Positions 1 to 9,573 of a stretch of DNA of 64,000 bases are shown piece by piece. A model generated the notes under the pieces. That model had not been told where the DNA came from. It did not search any database and worked only from the letters and a program-made list of their open reading frames with translations. Position numbers and translations under genes: made by a program. The DNA comes from Pseudomonadota bacterium (GTDB lineage: Bacteria > Pseudomonadota > Alphaproteobacteria > Rhizobiales > Aestuariivirgaceae): NCBI GenBank assembly GCA_020161855.1, contig JAIUNJ010000002.1, positions 1-64,000 on the forward strand. Direction: 5' to 3'. Positions within the stretch are counted from its first letter, which is position 1, and each line of letters opens with the position of its first letter.

Positions 1-332
1 AGGCGCCCATCGCGCTGGGGCAGGAGGCGGCACGAGCGGTGTTCGGCCAGTTGCTCCGCAACGCGCGGGAGCATCACGCGACAACTGTGAGCATCAGTGC
101 CGAGCGGCGCGAGAACGTGCTGCATGTCCGCGTCATCGACAATGGCGAGGGCGTCTCCCCCGGCAATCGCGACCGCATCTTCGAGCCGTTCTTCACGACG
201 CGCCGTGAGTCCGGGGGCACCGGCATGGGCCTCCAGATCGTGCGCTCGATGCTGACCGCCCATGGCGGTACGATCGCCCTGCTGCCGTCGGAAGCTGGAG
301 CGGCGTTCGAGATCCGGGTACCGCTGGCCTAA
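1..332 (+). CDS. Sensor histidine kinase, C-terminal fragment
   Basis: This is the last part of a two-component sensor kinase whose start lies left of the window; about 110 codons are visible. The fragment is the HATPase_c ATP-binding domain: an N-box (QLLRNAREH), the G1 box DNGEGV, the F-box region EPFFTT and the G2 box GTGMGL occur in the expected order. It ends in a TAA that overlaps the stop of the convergent M32 peptidase gene. The sensor and phospho-acceptor His parts are outside the window, so signal and partner regulator are unknown. The reading frame stays open to the left edge, so a start inside the window is unlikely. Confidence 0.9.
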   Translation, partial: APIALGQEAARAVFGQLLRNAREHHATTVSISAERRENVLHVRVIDNGEGVSPGNRDRIFEPFFTTRRESGGTGMGLQIVRSMLTAHGGTIALLPSEAGAAFEIRVPLA

Positions 333-1810
333 GCCAGGTAGCGTCGCCGGAGGTGTTCTTCGAAGTGCCTGCCGTTGAGCTTTTCGCCGGTGGCCCTCAC
401 CAGCAGCTCCGGCGTCGAGTAGCGCGAGGCCTGTGACCAGACCTTGTCGCGGCGCCAGCCATTGATCTCGACGAAGCGGCCGTTGCGCATGTCGTCACGG
501 GCGCCCGGATGATCCTTCTCGAGCGAGGCCCAGAGCTGAGCGGCGATCATGGCACCCAGGGTGTAGCTCGGGAAGTAGCCGAACGCACCCGAGGGCCAGT
601 GGACGTCCTGCATCGGACCGTCCTTGTAGTTGTCGCGCGTCGACAGCCCGAGATACTCGCTCATGCGGGCGTGCCATTCCTCGGGTACGTCCCTGGGCCT
701 GATCGTTCCTTCGACGAGGCCCTTCTCGATCTCGTAGCGGAGGATCACATGCAGCGGGTAGGTGGTCTCATCGGCATCGACGCGGATGAGGCCAGTCTTG
801 ACCTCATGTACGTGGAGCAGCAGGTCCTCGATCTCCCAGCCGTCGATCGCCGCCGGTCCCAGGTGCTCGCGCACCAGGGGCATCGCCCACTCCCAGAATT
901 CCGCGCTGCGGCCGATCTGCTTTTCGACGAACAGGCTCTGGCTCTCATGCACGGTCATGCCCCGGGCCGATCCCACGCTCCAGTGCGACCAGGCCTTCGG
1001 CAGGCCCTGCTCGTAGAGGCCATGACCCGTTTCATGCAGCACGCCCATCAGCGCCGAGAGAAAGTCCGCCGTGTCGTAGCGCGTGGTCATGCGCACGTCG
1101 GTCGGCACGCCGCCGCAGAACGGATGGTGCGACACATCAAGCCGCCCATGTTCGAAGTCGAACCCCACGGCTTTCATCATCGTTTCGCCCAGGGCCTTCT
1201 GCCGGTCGATGGGAAAGCTGGCGGAAAAATTCTTCTGTGCCGGCTTCTGTGCGGCGATGGCCTGCGGGATGAAATCCTTCAGGAAGGCCTTCAACTCGGC
1301 AAAGACCGGCGCAATGGCCGCCACCCTGCTCCCGGGATCAAACTGCTCGATCAATGCGTCATAGGGATCGAGCTTCAGCACGTCGGCCCGCCGCTGTGCC
1401 TCCTCGCGGGCGAGTTCGATCACCTGGGTCAGCGCCGGCAGAAAGCTCTTCCAGTCGCCCGCAGGCCTGAGTTTGCGCCATAACTGTTCCGAGCGCACCC
1501 GCGCTTCCACCTGCCGCTTCACGAAGTCGGACGACAGGCAGGTGAGGTTCACATAGACGCGCTTCTGTTCCCGCAGCGCCGTGCGCTGTTCCGGCGACAG
1601 GTCCTCGCCCTCGGCCGTCGCGATCATCTCGCCCACCTCCGGGCCGGAAGCCATCTCGTGGCTCATGGCCGCCAGCATGGCCATCGCTTCCGCCCGCTTC
1701 TCGCCGCCGCCATCGGGCATCATCACCGCCTCGTCGACGCCCAGCATGGCCTGGGCATGGCCCAGCGCCTCGAGCTTGCGGTTCAGCATATCAAGTCGGG
1801 CAAAACTCAT
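329..1810 (-). CDS. Carboxypeptidase Taq family metallopeptidase (M32)
   Basis: A 493-residue cytosolic zinc carboxypeptidase of family M32, which removes C-terminal amino acids with broad specificity. The metal site HETGH is at residues 259-263 and the downstream HES motif that carries the third ligand is near 288-290, with the normal spacing. Length is typical of the family (about 490-500). It is a single gene, convergent with the sensor kinase (overlapping stops) and divergent from the ABC importer. The role is likely general peptide turnover. The family call is secure; the physiological substrate is not known. Confidence 0.95.
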   Translation of the reverse strand: MSFARLDMLNRKLEALGHAQAMLGVDEAVMMPDGGGEKRAEAMAMLAAMSHEMASGPEVGEMIATAEGEDLSPEQRTALREQKRVYVNLTCLSSDFVKRQVEARVRSEQLWRKLRPAGDWKSFLPALTQVIELAREEAQRRADVLKLDPYDALIEQFDPGSRVAAIAPVFAELKAFLKDFIPQAIAAQKPAQKNFSASFPIDRQKALGETMMKAVGFDFEHGRLDVSHHPFCGGVPTDVRMTTRYDTADFLSALMGVLHETGHGLYEQGLPKAWSHWSVGSARGMTVHESQSLFVEKQIGRSAEFWEWAMPLVREHLGPAAIDGWEIEDLLLHVHEVKTGLIRVDADETTYPLHVILRYEIEKGLVEGTIRPRDVPEEWHARMSEYLGLSTRDNYKDGPMQDVHWPSGAFGYFPSYTLGAMIAAQLWASLEKDHPGARDDMRNGRFVEINGWRRDKVWSQASRYSTPELLVRATGEKLNGRHFEEHLRRRYLA

Positions 1811-1914
1811 TTCGGGACGTCCTCATGTTCGATCCTTGCCCATAGCTCCGGCGCCGCTGCCTGCCAATGCATCACCGCCACCGGTGTGCTTTTTTGACGG
1901 GCAGCGCGATTGAC

Positions 1915-2979
1915 ATGGCCCCTCCCCATCCTGCAACCTCCAACCTTGGGAAACGTGCCTTGAAGCAAAATGTCATCGAGTTCCGTAACGTCTCCAAGCT
2001 CTTTGGGAACGTCGCGGCTGTCATCGACAATAACCTCGCAGTGGAAGCGGGTGAGTTCCTTTCGATCCTGGGTCCATCGGGCTGTGGCAAGACCACCAGC
2101 CTGCGCATGATGGCGGGCTTCGAGCAGCCCACTTCCGGCGAAGTCTACATACGCGGCGAAAACGTCACCGGCGTCCCCGCCTTCCGCCGCCCGGTCAACA
2201 TGGTCTTCCAGCATTACGCGCTGTTCCCCCATCTGAGCGTACAGGACAACGTCTCCTATGGGTTGCGCCAGCGCCGGCCGCGCCCCGCCACGGCCGATGT
2301 CGCCAAGGCGGTGGACGAAGCACTGTCGATGGTCCGGCTTGATGGCTATGGCAGCCGCCGCACCTATGAGCTTTCCGGTGGGCAGCAGCAGCGCGTCGCC
2401 CTCGCCCGCGCCCTCATCAACCGTCCGGCCGTGCTCCTCCTCGACGAGCCGCTGGCCGCCCTCGACCGCAAGCTTCGCCGCGACATGCAGGTGGAGCTGC
2501 AGAATCTGCAGCGCAATGTCGGCATCACCTTCCTGCTCGTCACGCATGATCAGGAGGAAGCGCTTTCCATGTCTGATCGTGTCTGCGTCATGCGCGAGGG
2601 CCGCCTCGTGCAGGTCGGCACGCCACGCGAACTCTATGATAAGCCGGTCAACCGCTACGTGGCCGAGTTCGTCGGCAAGAGTAATTTCTTCAAGGCCGGT
2701 GAAGCGGGCAAGGTGACCAGCGTGCGCCCCGAACTCATCGACGTGGCCAAGTCGAAGAAGGCGCTGCCCGATGGCCTGGTCACTTCCACCGAGGCCAAGG
2801 TGCTCAACCGCATCTTCCTCGGCGAGCAGACCGAATACCGCGTGGCCTCGGAGAGTCTCGGCGAGTTTGCCGTGGTAACGCCACGCAAGGCCGAGCGCGA
2901 GGCTGGTGCCTTCGACATCGGTGACAGGATCGCGGTGGGATGGCGTGCCGAGGCGGCGCGTCTCCTTCCGGATGAGTGA
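1915..2979 (+). CDS. Spermidine/putrescine-type ABC transporter ATP-binding protein
   Basis: ATPase subunit of a PotABCD-type importer. Walker A (GPSGCGKTT), Q-loop, the signature LSGGQQQ and Walker B LLLDEPLAALD are all present, followed by a short C-terminal TOBE-like regulatory region. It is first in a four-gene operon (ATPase, binding protein, two permeases) that imports polyamines or a related cation. I chose ATG 1915 as start. A TTG at 1960 is possible and would give a protein starting at MKQNVIEF, closer to the usual family N-terminus; neither start has a strong ribosome binding site. The stop overlaps the region of the next gene's longer possible start. Confidence 0.9.
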   Translation: MAPPHPATSNLGKRALKQNVIEFRNVSKLFGNVAAVIDNNLAVEAGEFLSILGPSGCGKTTSLRMMAGFEQPTSGEVYIRGENVTGVPAFRRPVNMVFQHYALFPHLSVQDNVSYGLRQRRPRPATADVAKAVDEALSMVRLDGYGSRRTYELSGGQQQRVALARALINRPAVLLLDEPLAALDRKLRRDMQVELQNLQRNVGITFLLVTHDQEEALSMSDRVCVMREGRLVQVGTPRELYDKPVNRYVAEFVGKSNFFKAGEAGKVTSVRPELIDVAKSKKALPDGLVTSTEAKVLNRIFLGEQTEYRVASESLGEFAVVTPRKAEREAGAFDIGDRIAVGWRAEAARLLPDE

Positions 2980-3005
2980 AGAACCAAACTTACAGGGAGA
3001 AACAC

Positions 3006-4157
3006 ATGAGCAAGATCATTGGACATCTGCCAGCCTCGAAATTCCTTGAGGAACTGCGCCGCTACCAGAAGGGCAGCGTCAGCCGCCGCCACTTCCTCGG
3101 CGTCACCGGGCTCGGCCTCGCCACCGCCGTCATGAGCTCGGCGGTTCCGGGCCTGCGCCCGCGCAAGGCCTATGCGGCCCTTTCGGGCACGGTGAACTTC
3201 ACCACCTGGCCGAGCTACTTCGCCCAGGAGAACCTCGACAACTTCACCAAGGACACCGGCGTCAAGATCAACGTCGCCGTCTTCGGTTCCAACGAGGAGA
3301 TGCTGGCCAAGCTGCAGGCTGGCTCGACGGGCTGGGATGTCTTCGTCCCGACCAACTATACGATCTCGACCTATCACGAACTCGGCCTCATCGATCCGCT
3401 CGATCTGGCCCGCCTGCCCAACTACGACGCGGCCCAGGTTGATGACCGCTTCAAGGGCGAAGGCATCATCGGGGGCAGCACCTATGCTGTGCCGAAGGAC
3501 TGGGGCACGACAGGCTTCGTCTACAATTCCAAGTCGGCGGCCGAGAAGCCGACGACATGGAAGGAATTCTGGGATCTGGCCCAGAAGGAGTGGACCGGCC
3601 GCGTCATGGTGCATGACTACCAGCTGACGACCATCGGCAATGCCCTCAAGTATTTCGGCTACTCCTTCAACTCCAACGACGAGAAGGAACTGGCAGACGC
3701 CGAGAAGCTCATGCTCGCGGCCAAACCGCATCTCTTTGGCATCAACTCCGACTACAAGCCTTCGCTCGCGGCAGGCGATGCCTGGGCCAGCGTCTGCTGG
3801 ACCGGCGATGCCGTGCAGTTGCAGCGCGACCAGCCGGAGTTCGTCTATGTGCTGGCCAAGGAAGGCGGCGAGATCTGGACCGACTACTACGCCATTCCGA
3901 AGGGCGGCCAGAACGTCGATGCGGCCTATGCCCTGATCGACTACCTCCTGCAGCCACCGAATAACGTCAAGGAAGGTATCGCTCACGGCTATCCGATCTG
4001 CGACAAGCGCGCGATCAGCATGATGCCGAAGGAGCTTCTTGATAACCCGGTTCTCTATCCGGCAGCCGAAGCTCTTGCTCCGCTGGAGTTCGGTGCTGCG
4101 GCAACACTCGTCAATCCGCTGCGCGCCGAGATCATGGCTCGCTTCAAGGCCGCCTGA
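3006..4157 (+). CDS. Periplasmic substrate-binding protein of polyamine/opine type, Tat-exported
   Basis: Extracellular solute-binding protein, 383 residues, of the PotD/PotF-like group that delivers substrate to the neighbouring permeases. The N-terminus has a twin-arginine signal (SRRHFLG followed by a hydrophobic stretch and a PRKAYAA cleavage region), so export is probably folded and Tat-dependent. ATG 3006 was chosen because AGGGAGA lies just upstream; an in-frame start at 2976 would overlap the ATPase gene. The mature part has the usual opening (VNFTTWPSY). Substrate cannot be read from sequence: putrescine, spermidine or a related cationic compound are the family options. Confidence 0.9.
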   Translation: MSKIIGHLPASKFLEELRRYQKGSVSRRHFLGVTGLGLATAVMSSAVPGLRPRKAYAALSGTVNFTTWPSYFAQENLDNFTKDTGVKINVAVFGSNEEMLAKLQAGSTGWDVFVPTNYTISTYHELGLIDPLDLARLPNYDAAQVDDRFKGEGIIGGSTYAVPKDWGTTGFVYNSKSAAEKPTTWKEFWDLAQKEWTGRVMVHDYQLTTIGNALKYFGYSFNSNDEKELADAEKLMLAAKPHLFGINSDYKPSLAAGDAWASVCWTGDAVQLQRDQPEFVYVLAKEGGEIWTDYYAIPKGGQNVDAAYALIDYLLQPPNNVKEGIAHGYPICDKRAISMMPKELLDNPVLYPAAEALAPLEFGAAATLVNPLRAEIMARFKAA

Positions 4158-4171
4158 CCGGTACCGCGACG

Positions 4172-5032
4172 TTGAACGACAAACGACACTCCCGCGCGGT
4201 GACCGCGGCGCTGCTGGCGCCCGCGGGGGTGTTTTTTCTGTTCCTGCTGATCATTCCGCTGGCCGTGGTGCTGGTCTTCTCCTTCGGCGAGCGTGCGCCC
4301 GCCGGTGGCTATGCCGCGGCCTTCACCTTCGACAACTACCTGAACCTCCCGGCCCGCAGCAAAGCCTTCATCAACACGCTGACCCTGGCCCCGCTCGGCA
4401 CCCTGCTGACCGCGATCATTGCTTTCCCGGTCGCCTACTTTCTGGCCGTCAAAGTCAGTCCGCGCTGGCGCGTCACCATGCTGGTGCTGATCATGGCGCC
4501 GTTCTGGACGAGTCAGCTTCTGCGCTACTACGCTTGGATCATGCTTCTCGGCGCCAAGGGCATCCCGTCATGGCTCGCGCTCATTGGCATCACCGATGTC
4601 CGTCTCATCAACACGCCATGGGCAGTGCTGATCGGCGCGGTCTATGGCTTCCTGCCGCTGATGGTTCCGCCCATCTATGTTTCGCTGGAGAAGCTCGACA
4701 AACGCCTGCTCGAGGCCTCCGCCGATCTCGGTGCCACACCCGTTTCCACGTTTTTCCAGATCACCCTGCCGCTGGCCCTTCCCGGCGTTGCAACGGGTTC
4801 CATGCTGGTCTTCATCCTGCTGATGGGTGACTACATCCTTCCGCAATATCTCGGCGGCGGAAAGGTCTTCTTCATCGGCAATGCCCTGGTCGACCTGTTC
4901 CTGCAATCGCGTAACTGGCCCTTCGGTGCCGCCGTGTCCGTCGCACTTGTCCTGATCATGCTGGTGACCATCTATGCCTACATGCGCTTTGTCCTGTCGC
5001 GCGGCGACAGGCGGCGGGCGGCTCTGGTCTGA
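4172..5032 (+). CDS. ABC transporter permease, PotB type
   Basis: Inner-membrane permease of 286 residues with about six hydrophobic segments and the EAA loop (LLEASADLGATP, near residues 180-195) that couples to the ATPase. It starts with TTG at 4172, 14 bases after the binding-protein gene, inside the importer operon. Its partner permease follows after 3 bases. Family membership is clear from the loop, spacing and context. Confidence 0.9.
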   Translation: MNDKRHSRAVTAALLAPAGVFFLFLLIIPLAVVLVFSFGERAPAGGYAAAFTFDNYLNLPARSKAFINTLTLAPLGTLLTAIIAFPVAYFLAVKVSPRWRVTMLVLIMAPFWTSQLLRYYAWIMLLGAKGIPSWLALIGITDVRLINTPWAVLIGAVYGFLPLMVPPIYVSLEKLDKRLLEASADLGATPVSTFFQITLPLALPGVATGSMLVFILLMGDYILPQYLGGGKVFFIGNALVDLFLQSRNWPFGAAVSVALVLIMLVTIYAYMRFVLSRGDRRRAALV

Positions 5033-5035
5033 GCC

Positions 5036-5839
5036 ATGCGCATCTTCATCGCCTTCATTTACGTTTTCCTCTACGCCCCGATCGCACTCATCGTCGGCCT
5101 GTCGTTCAACTCCGGGCGTCAGGCCTTCGTCTGGCAGGGCTTCTCCACCGAGTGGTATGGCAAGGCCTTCTCCAATCCGCTGATCACCGAGGCACTCATG
5201 ACCAGCCTCATGATCGCCCTCAGCACGGCCTTCCTCTCCGCCATCTTCGGCACATTGCTGGCACTCGGGCTCGAGCGGCTGAAAGGCTGGCTGCGTGTGC
5301 TCTTCGACATCCTGATCTACACTTCAATCATGGTGCCCGGCATTGTGATCGGCATCGCCACGCTGATCGCCTTCGTTTCGTTCTTCGATCTGGTCAATCC
5401 GGTCCTCGAAGCTGCTATTGGCTGGCGGTTGCAGATGGGGGCCTGGGCCGTCATTGCAGCCCACGTGCTGTTTAATATCGCGGTTGTGGCGCTGCTCGTC
5501 CGCGCGCGCCTACAGGGCATGGACCGCAGCCTCGTCGAGGCCTCGGAAGATCTCTATGCGACGCCCGCCGGAACCTTTGTGCAGGTTGTGCTGCCCCTGC
5601 TCGCGCCCGCGATCCTGGCGGGCTTCCTGCTAGCCTTCACCTTCTCGTTCGAGGACTTCATCATCGCCTACTTCGTGGCAGGCCCGGACGTGACGCTGCC
5701 CATCTACGTCTTCTCGTCGATCCGCCGCGGCGTCACACCGGAGATCAATGCTGTCGGTACGGTGGTGCTGCTCTCCTCCCTGCTGCTCCTGATTGCCGCG
5801 CAATGGGTTCTGCGCCGGGGAGACAGGACTGCGGACTAG
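5036..5839 (+). CDS. ABC transporter permease, PotC type
   Basis: Second inner-membrane permease of the importer, 267 residues, with six hydrophobic segments and an EAA loop (LVEASEDLYATPAGTF, near residue 165-180). It forms the heterodimeric channel with the preceding PotB-type protein. Its TAG stop shares the CTAG tetranucleotide with the stop of the convergent DUF1801 gene, so the operon ends here. Confidence 0.92.
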   Translation: MRIFIAFIYVFLYAPIALIVGLSFNSGRQAFVWQGFSTEWYGKAFSNPLITEALMTSLMIALSTAFLSAIFGTLLALGLERLKGWLRVLFDILIYTSIMVPGIVIGIATLIAFVSFFDLVNPVLEAAIGWRLQMGAWAVIAAHVLFNIAVVALLVRARLQGMDRSLVEASEDLYATPAGTFVQVVLPLLAPAILAGFLLAFTFSFEDFIIAYFVAGPDVTLPIYVFSSIRRGVTPEINAVGTVVLLSSLLLLIAAQWVLRRGDRTAD

Positions 5840-6258
5840 CGCTTCTTCGGCTTTGCGGCCTTCAGCGAAGCATTGAGCCTGGCCGCAGCGCGGATCAGGT
5901 CCGCCAATGCCGCTTCGTTGATCTCGTCACCCTCGCGGAGGTCGATCGCACGGCGGACATTGCCGTCGAGACTTGAATTGAACAGACCCGCGGGATCATC
6001 AAGCGATGCCCCTCTCGCGAAGGTCATCTTGACCACGGCCTTGTAGGTCTCGCCGGTGCAGATGGTGCCGTCGCGCTCCCATACCGGAACATCGCCCCAT
6101 TTCACCGTCTCCACCACCCCGGGATCGGCCTCCCGGATGATTGCCCTGAGGCGGTCCAGGGTTTCGCCTCGCCAACCGCCCAGCGCCCTGATTTTCGCGT
6201 CGATCTCTTTCGATGCAGACGGACCGGCCTCTTTGGCGGCGGTGCGCTTTGCGTTCAC
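5836..6258 (-). CDS. DUF1801 (YdhG/YjbR-like) protein
   Basis: A 140-residue DUF1801 protein, a small cytosolic fold of unknown biochemical function. Core family features are ETVKWGDVPVW and the later GASLDDP segment. The basic tail (KAAKPKKR) suggests possible nucleic-acid contact, which is only a guess. It overlaps the preceding DUF1801 gene by 4 bases (ATGA), so the two are translationally coupled and follow carA on the same strand. Confidence 0.85.
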   Translation of the reverse strand: MNAKRTAAKEAGPSASKEIDAKIRALGGWRGETLDRLRAIIREADPGVVETVKWGDVPVWERDGTICTGETYKAVVKMTFARGASLDDPAGLFNSSLDGNVRRAIDLREGDEINEAALADLIRAAARLNASLKAAKPKKR

Positions 6259-6674
6259 ATCTTTTCTCCCGGCAGAACACTCGCCTGCCTGACCCAGTTG
6301 ATGAACTGCCCCTCATCCAGACCGTCATTCTCGCGGATGTCGAGGTAGCGAACATCCTTCTGCTTCGATGGTCCCGGCGGTACGGGCGACAGCGAGGCCC
6401 CTTTGAAGAAGGCCACTTTCACGTATTTCTCGAAACAGTGAAAACTTAGGAACCAGACACCCTGCTCGACGCCATAGAAAGGCGAGTTCCATTTCACCGC
6501 CTTCTCAACCTGCGGAACCGCCTGCGCGATCAGCGCGTCCACTTTGCGGCAAATGTCGCGCTTCCAGCCGGGCACGGCTTCGATATAGGCCTGCACCGGC
6601 GCATCGCCATAGGCCTTGGCGATCTGCGGGTTGCCGCCTGAGAGGAGTTTCGGCCTGGGTGGCTTACCGGCCAC
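6255..6674 (-). CDS. DUF1801 protein, tandem paralog
   Basis: A 139-residue DUF1801 member (motifs [28 protein letters not shown]). It lies between carA and the second DUF1801 gene, overlapping both (11 and 4 bases), which implies one transcript. Function is unknown; the pairing with a sister copy may indicate a heteromeric unit or a recent duplication with divergence. Confidence 0.85.
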   Translation of the reverse strand: MAGKPPRPKLLSGGNPQIAKAYGDAPVQAYIEAVPGWKRDICRKVDALIAQAVPQVEKAVKWNSPFYGVEQGVWFLSFHCFEKYVKVAFFKGASLSPVPPGPSKQKDVRYLDIRENDGLDEGQFINWVRQASVLPGEKM

Positions 6675-7896
6675 CCTGCCTGTCCATCAACTCAACGAAG
6701 CGAGTGAACAGATAGTGGCTGTCCTGCGGGCCGGGCGAAGCTTCCGGGTGGTGCTGCACCGAGAACACCGGCTTGTCCTTCACGGCGATGCCGGCGTTGG
6801 AGCCGTCGAACAGCGAGATGTGCGTTTCTTCGACATTGCCCGGGAGAGAGTCGCGGTCCACCGCAAAGCCGTGGTTCATCGAGACGATCTCGACCTTGCC
6901 GGTGGTGAAGTCTTTCACCGGATGGTTGGCGCCGTGATGGCCCTGATGCATCTTCATGGTTTTGCCGCCCAGCGCGATGGCCAGCATCTGATGGCCGAGG
7001 CAGATGCCGAAAACCGGCTTGCCGCTGTCGACCAGCTTGCGGATTTCCGGTACCGCATACTCGCCTGTTGCTGCCGGATCGCCGGGGCCATTGGACAGGA
7101 AAATGCCGTCCGGGTTCATGGCCAGAACATCCTCGGCCCTGGCATCGCCGGGTACCACGGTCACGTCGCAGCCGGCGCTGGTCAAACAGCGCAGAATGTT
7201 GCGCTTCAGACCGTAGTCGATGGCAACCACCTTGCGGCTGCCCTTGCCGTGCGTATAGCCATCCTTCCAGGTCCAGAGCTTCTCGTCCCAGTCGAGGCGC
7301 TGTGTGAGCGAGACATCCTTCGCCAGATCGAGACCGACGAGACCCGGCCAGGCGGCGGCCTTCTTCTTCAACGCCACGAGATCGAACTTGCCCTTGCTGG
7401 AGTGGGCAATCACGCCGTTCGGCATGCCTTTTTCACGGACGAGATTGGTGAGCGCCCGCGTGTCGATGCCGCTGAGGCCGATGATGTTGCGGGCCTTCAG
7501 CCATTTGTCGAAGTGCTTAGCGGAACGGTAGTTCGCGGGCTCCGTCACAGGAGCCTTGACGATGCAGCCGAGCACGGCAGCGGAAGCGGCCAGATTGGTG
7601 GTTTCGATGTCTTCGTCATTGGTGCCGACATTGCCGACATGCGGGAAGGTGAACGTGACGATCTGCCCGGCATAGGACGGATCGGTCAGCACCTCCTGAT
7701 AGCCCGTCATGGCGGTGTTGAAGCAGACTTCCCCGACGGCGTCGCCCTCGGCACCGAAGCCCTGCCCCTCGATCACCGTGCCATCGGCCAGCACCAGAAG
7801 CCCGGTCACGCGCGGACTGTCCCAGTCACCAAACTGGGGAGCCTTTTCTGCGCGCGCGCGCGGCTTGGCCTTCTTGGGCTGAGCGGGTTTCGCCAT
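6664..7896 (-). CDS. carA: Carbamoyl-phosphate synthase small subunit
   Basis: Glutamine amidotransferase subunit of carbamoyl-phosphate synthase, 410 residues; it releases ammonia from glutamine for CarB, feeding pyrimidine and arginine synthesis. The N-terminal CPSase domain shows [20 protein letters not shown], and the class I amidotransferase domain carries the nucleophile in GICLGHQ and the His/Glu pair in HHPEASPGP near the C-terminus. An N-terminal basic extension of about 25 residues precedes the core. carB is not in the window. Two DUF1801 genes follow with overlaps. Confidence 0.97.
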   Translation of the reverse strand: MAKPAQPKKAKPRARAEKAPQFGDWDSPRVTGLLVLADGTVIEGQGFGAEGDAVGEVCFNTAMTGYQEVLTDPSYAGQIVTFTFPHVGNVGTNDEDIETTNLAASAAVLGCIVKAPVTEPANYRSAKHFDKWLKARNIIGLSGIDTRALTNLVREKGMPNGVIAHSSKGKFDLVALKKKAAAWPGLVGLDLAKDVSLTQRLDWDEKLWTWKDGYTHGKGSRKVVAIDYGLKRNILRCLTSAGCDVTVVPGDARAEDVLAMNPDGIFLSNGPGDPAATGEYAVPEIRKLVDSGKPVFGICLGHQMLAIALGGKTMKMHQGHHGANHPVKDFTTGKVEIVSMNHGFAVDRDSLPGNVEETHISLFDGSNAGIAVKDKPVFSVQHHPEASPGPQDSHYLFTRFVELMDRQGGR

Positions 7897-8043
7897 CTAT
7901 CGAGTCTCCGGGGATTTGCCCGGAATTAGGGACAGCGGGCGCCGCCGTCAAGTTTGCCGCGCAAGCCTCCACATCTCCGGTTTGCATGCTTCCGGCAAAG
8001 CGCCTATGGGAGCGCCATTCCCCAACAGCCTGGAGTTTCTCCC

Positions 8044-8505
8044 ATGAGTCTTCGCGACAAGCTCAACGCCGACCTCAAGGAAGCGATGAAGGCCGGTGAA
8101 AAGCGCAAGCTTGCCACCATCCGCCTGATGAATTCGTCCATCAAGGACAAGGACATCAACTCCCGCACTGACGGGCATGAGTCGGCGCTGACGCCTGATT
8201 CCGGCCTCGTCGAGCTCTTTGCCAAGATGGTGAAGCAGCGGCAGGACTCCATTGCCGCTTATGATCAGGGCGGCCGCCCCGAACTGGCACAGCAGGAGCG
8301 CGAGGAAATGGAGATCATCCAGTCCTACATGCCGAAGCAGCTCTCCGAGGAGGAAACCCGCGAGGCGGTGAAGGCCATCATCGCGGCCACCGGTGCCAGT
8401 TCGGTCAAGGACATGGGCAAGGTCATGGCGGAGCTCAAGGCAAAGTATGCAGGGCAGCTCGACATGGCCAAGGCCGGCGGCGTGGTGAAGGCCCTTCTGG
8501 GCTAG
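8044..8505 (+). CDS. GatB/YqeY domain protein
   Basis: A 153-residue YqeY-family protein, related to the tail domain of GatB, which contacts tRNA in the amidotransferase. Start is ATG 8044 (MSLRDKLNADLKEAMK), the standard N-terminus; the frame is open further upstream but that part does not resemble the family. Typical features are the ATIRLMNSSIKDKDI stretch and the C-terminal GQLDMAKAGGVVK. Divergent from carA, as in many rhizobial genomes. The exact role is unproven; a tRNA-related function is the family inference. Confidence 0.93.
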   Translation: MSLRDKLNADLKEAMKAGEKRKLATIRLMNSSIKDKDINSRTDGHESALTPDSGLVELFAKMVKQRQDSIAAYDQGGRPELAQQEREEMEIIQSYMPKQLSEEETREAVKAIIAATGASSVKDMGKVMAELKAKYAGQLDMAKAGGVVKALLG

Positions 8506-8552
8506 TCATCGGACCGTCACCAGACTGTCATGGAGCCTGATGCAGATGCAGC

Positions 8553-9524
8553 ATGCTCCCCCTGCAGGCCATACCCGGCTTCGTCTGCGCCTATGCGTTC
8601 GATGCCCACGGCACCGCAGAAGCGCTCACAGAACATGATGTTGCGCGGCTGGCAGGTGACGAGGACGGTTGGTTCTGGCTCCATCTCAATCTCACTGACC
8701 AGCGCTGCGGGCGCTGGCTGAGCGAGGATCTGGGTGTCGCGAAGGGCGTGACAGAGGCGTTCTGCGAGCCCCAGACTTATCAGTCTCTGCAGCAGCGCGG
8801 TCCCTTCCGCGTCGGGCACATGCCGGATTTCCGCCGCGACTTCGATGCCAACTCGACCGAGCATGCCTGGCTGCATGTCATCGGCGGGCCGCGCTTTCTC
8901 GTCACTGGCCGGACCAGGGCGGTACGCTCCGCAGAAACAATCAGGTCGGAGATTTCCCGGGGCACGCCCTTCGCGAACCCGGACGACTTGCTGTTCGCCA
9001 TGATCTCGAACTATCCCGATACGCTGGACGAGACCCTGCAGCGCCTGCTCGAGGAACTGGAGGTGATCGAGGACCATATCCTCGACGACCGTCACCGGGG
9101 CGAGCGGCGCAGGCTGATGATCGTCCGGCGCGAGGCCGCCCAGCTTCACCGCCATATGCGAGCCTTGCGGCGCACACTTAGCCACGCCGAACGGACCATA
9201 TCCGATCTTCCGGCCGGCGCCGCCGCCATCGTGCAACGCCTGACCCATCTCGACCAGGATTTTGACAGCCTCGAATCCCGCGCCCGCTTCTTTCACGACG
9301 AGATTGACGCCAAGCTCTCGGCCGAAACAAACCGGCAGCTCTACATCCTGTCCTGCCTCACCGCCGGATTCCTACCGCCCGCGCTCGTGGCAGGCCTCTT
9401 CGGCATGAACCTGCCTGACATGCCCTGGGCGGGTTCAGCCCATGGCTTCTGGATCGCCGCGGGGCTTTGCGCGCTCTCGTCTGCCGCCGTCGGGCTCTTC
9501 CTGTGGCGGGCCAATCGTAACTGA
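8553..9524 (+). CDS. CorA/ZntB family divalent cation transporter
   Basis: A 323-residue CorA-superfamily channel. It has a long cytosolic N-terminal domain with a helix-rich stalk, then two C-terminal transmembrane helices with the signature GMN in LFGMNLPDMPW. The sequence after GMN and the overall N-terminal pattern fit the ZntB branch better than classic CorA, so zinc or another divalent cation may be moved instead of magnesium. Start ATG 8553 follows yqeY by 47 bases. Confidence 0.88.
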   Translation: MLPLQAIPGFVCAYAFDAHGTAEALTEHDVARLAGDEDGWFWLHLNLTDQRCGRWLSEDLGVAKGVTEAFCEPQTYQSLQQRGPFRVGHMPDFRRDFDANSTEHAWLHVIGGPRFLVTGRTRAVRSAETIRSEISRGTPFANPDDLLFAMISNYPDTLDETLQRLLEELEVIEDHILDDRHRGERRRLMIVRREAAQLHRHMRALRRTLSHAERTISDLPAGAAAIVQRLTHLDQDFDSLESRARFFHDEIDAKLSAETNRQLYILSCLTAGFLPPALVAGLFGMNLPDMPWAGSAHGFWIAAGLCALSSAAVGLFLWRANRN

Positions 9525-9573
9525 TTGAAACAGCGCTTGATCCGGCAAGGCCACCTCCCTAATCCCCCTTGCC

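Noticed and set aside
509-1483. Long plus-strand frame opposite the M32 peptidase
   Set aside because: Composition is that of an antisense shadow and the minus strand carries a complete M32 peptidase with its zinc motif.
2655-3986. 443-codon minus-strand frame over the binding-protein gene
   Set aside because: Antisense shadow of a clear Tat-exported binding protein; no domain recognised.
6616-7929. 437-codon plus-strand frame over carA
   Set aside because: Antisense of carA, which has all family motifs.
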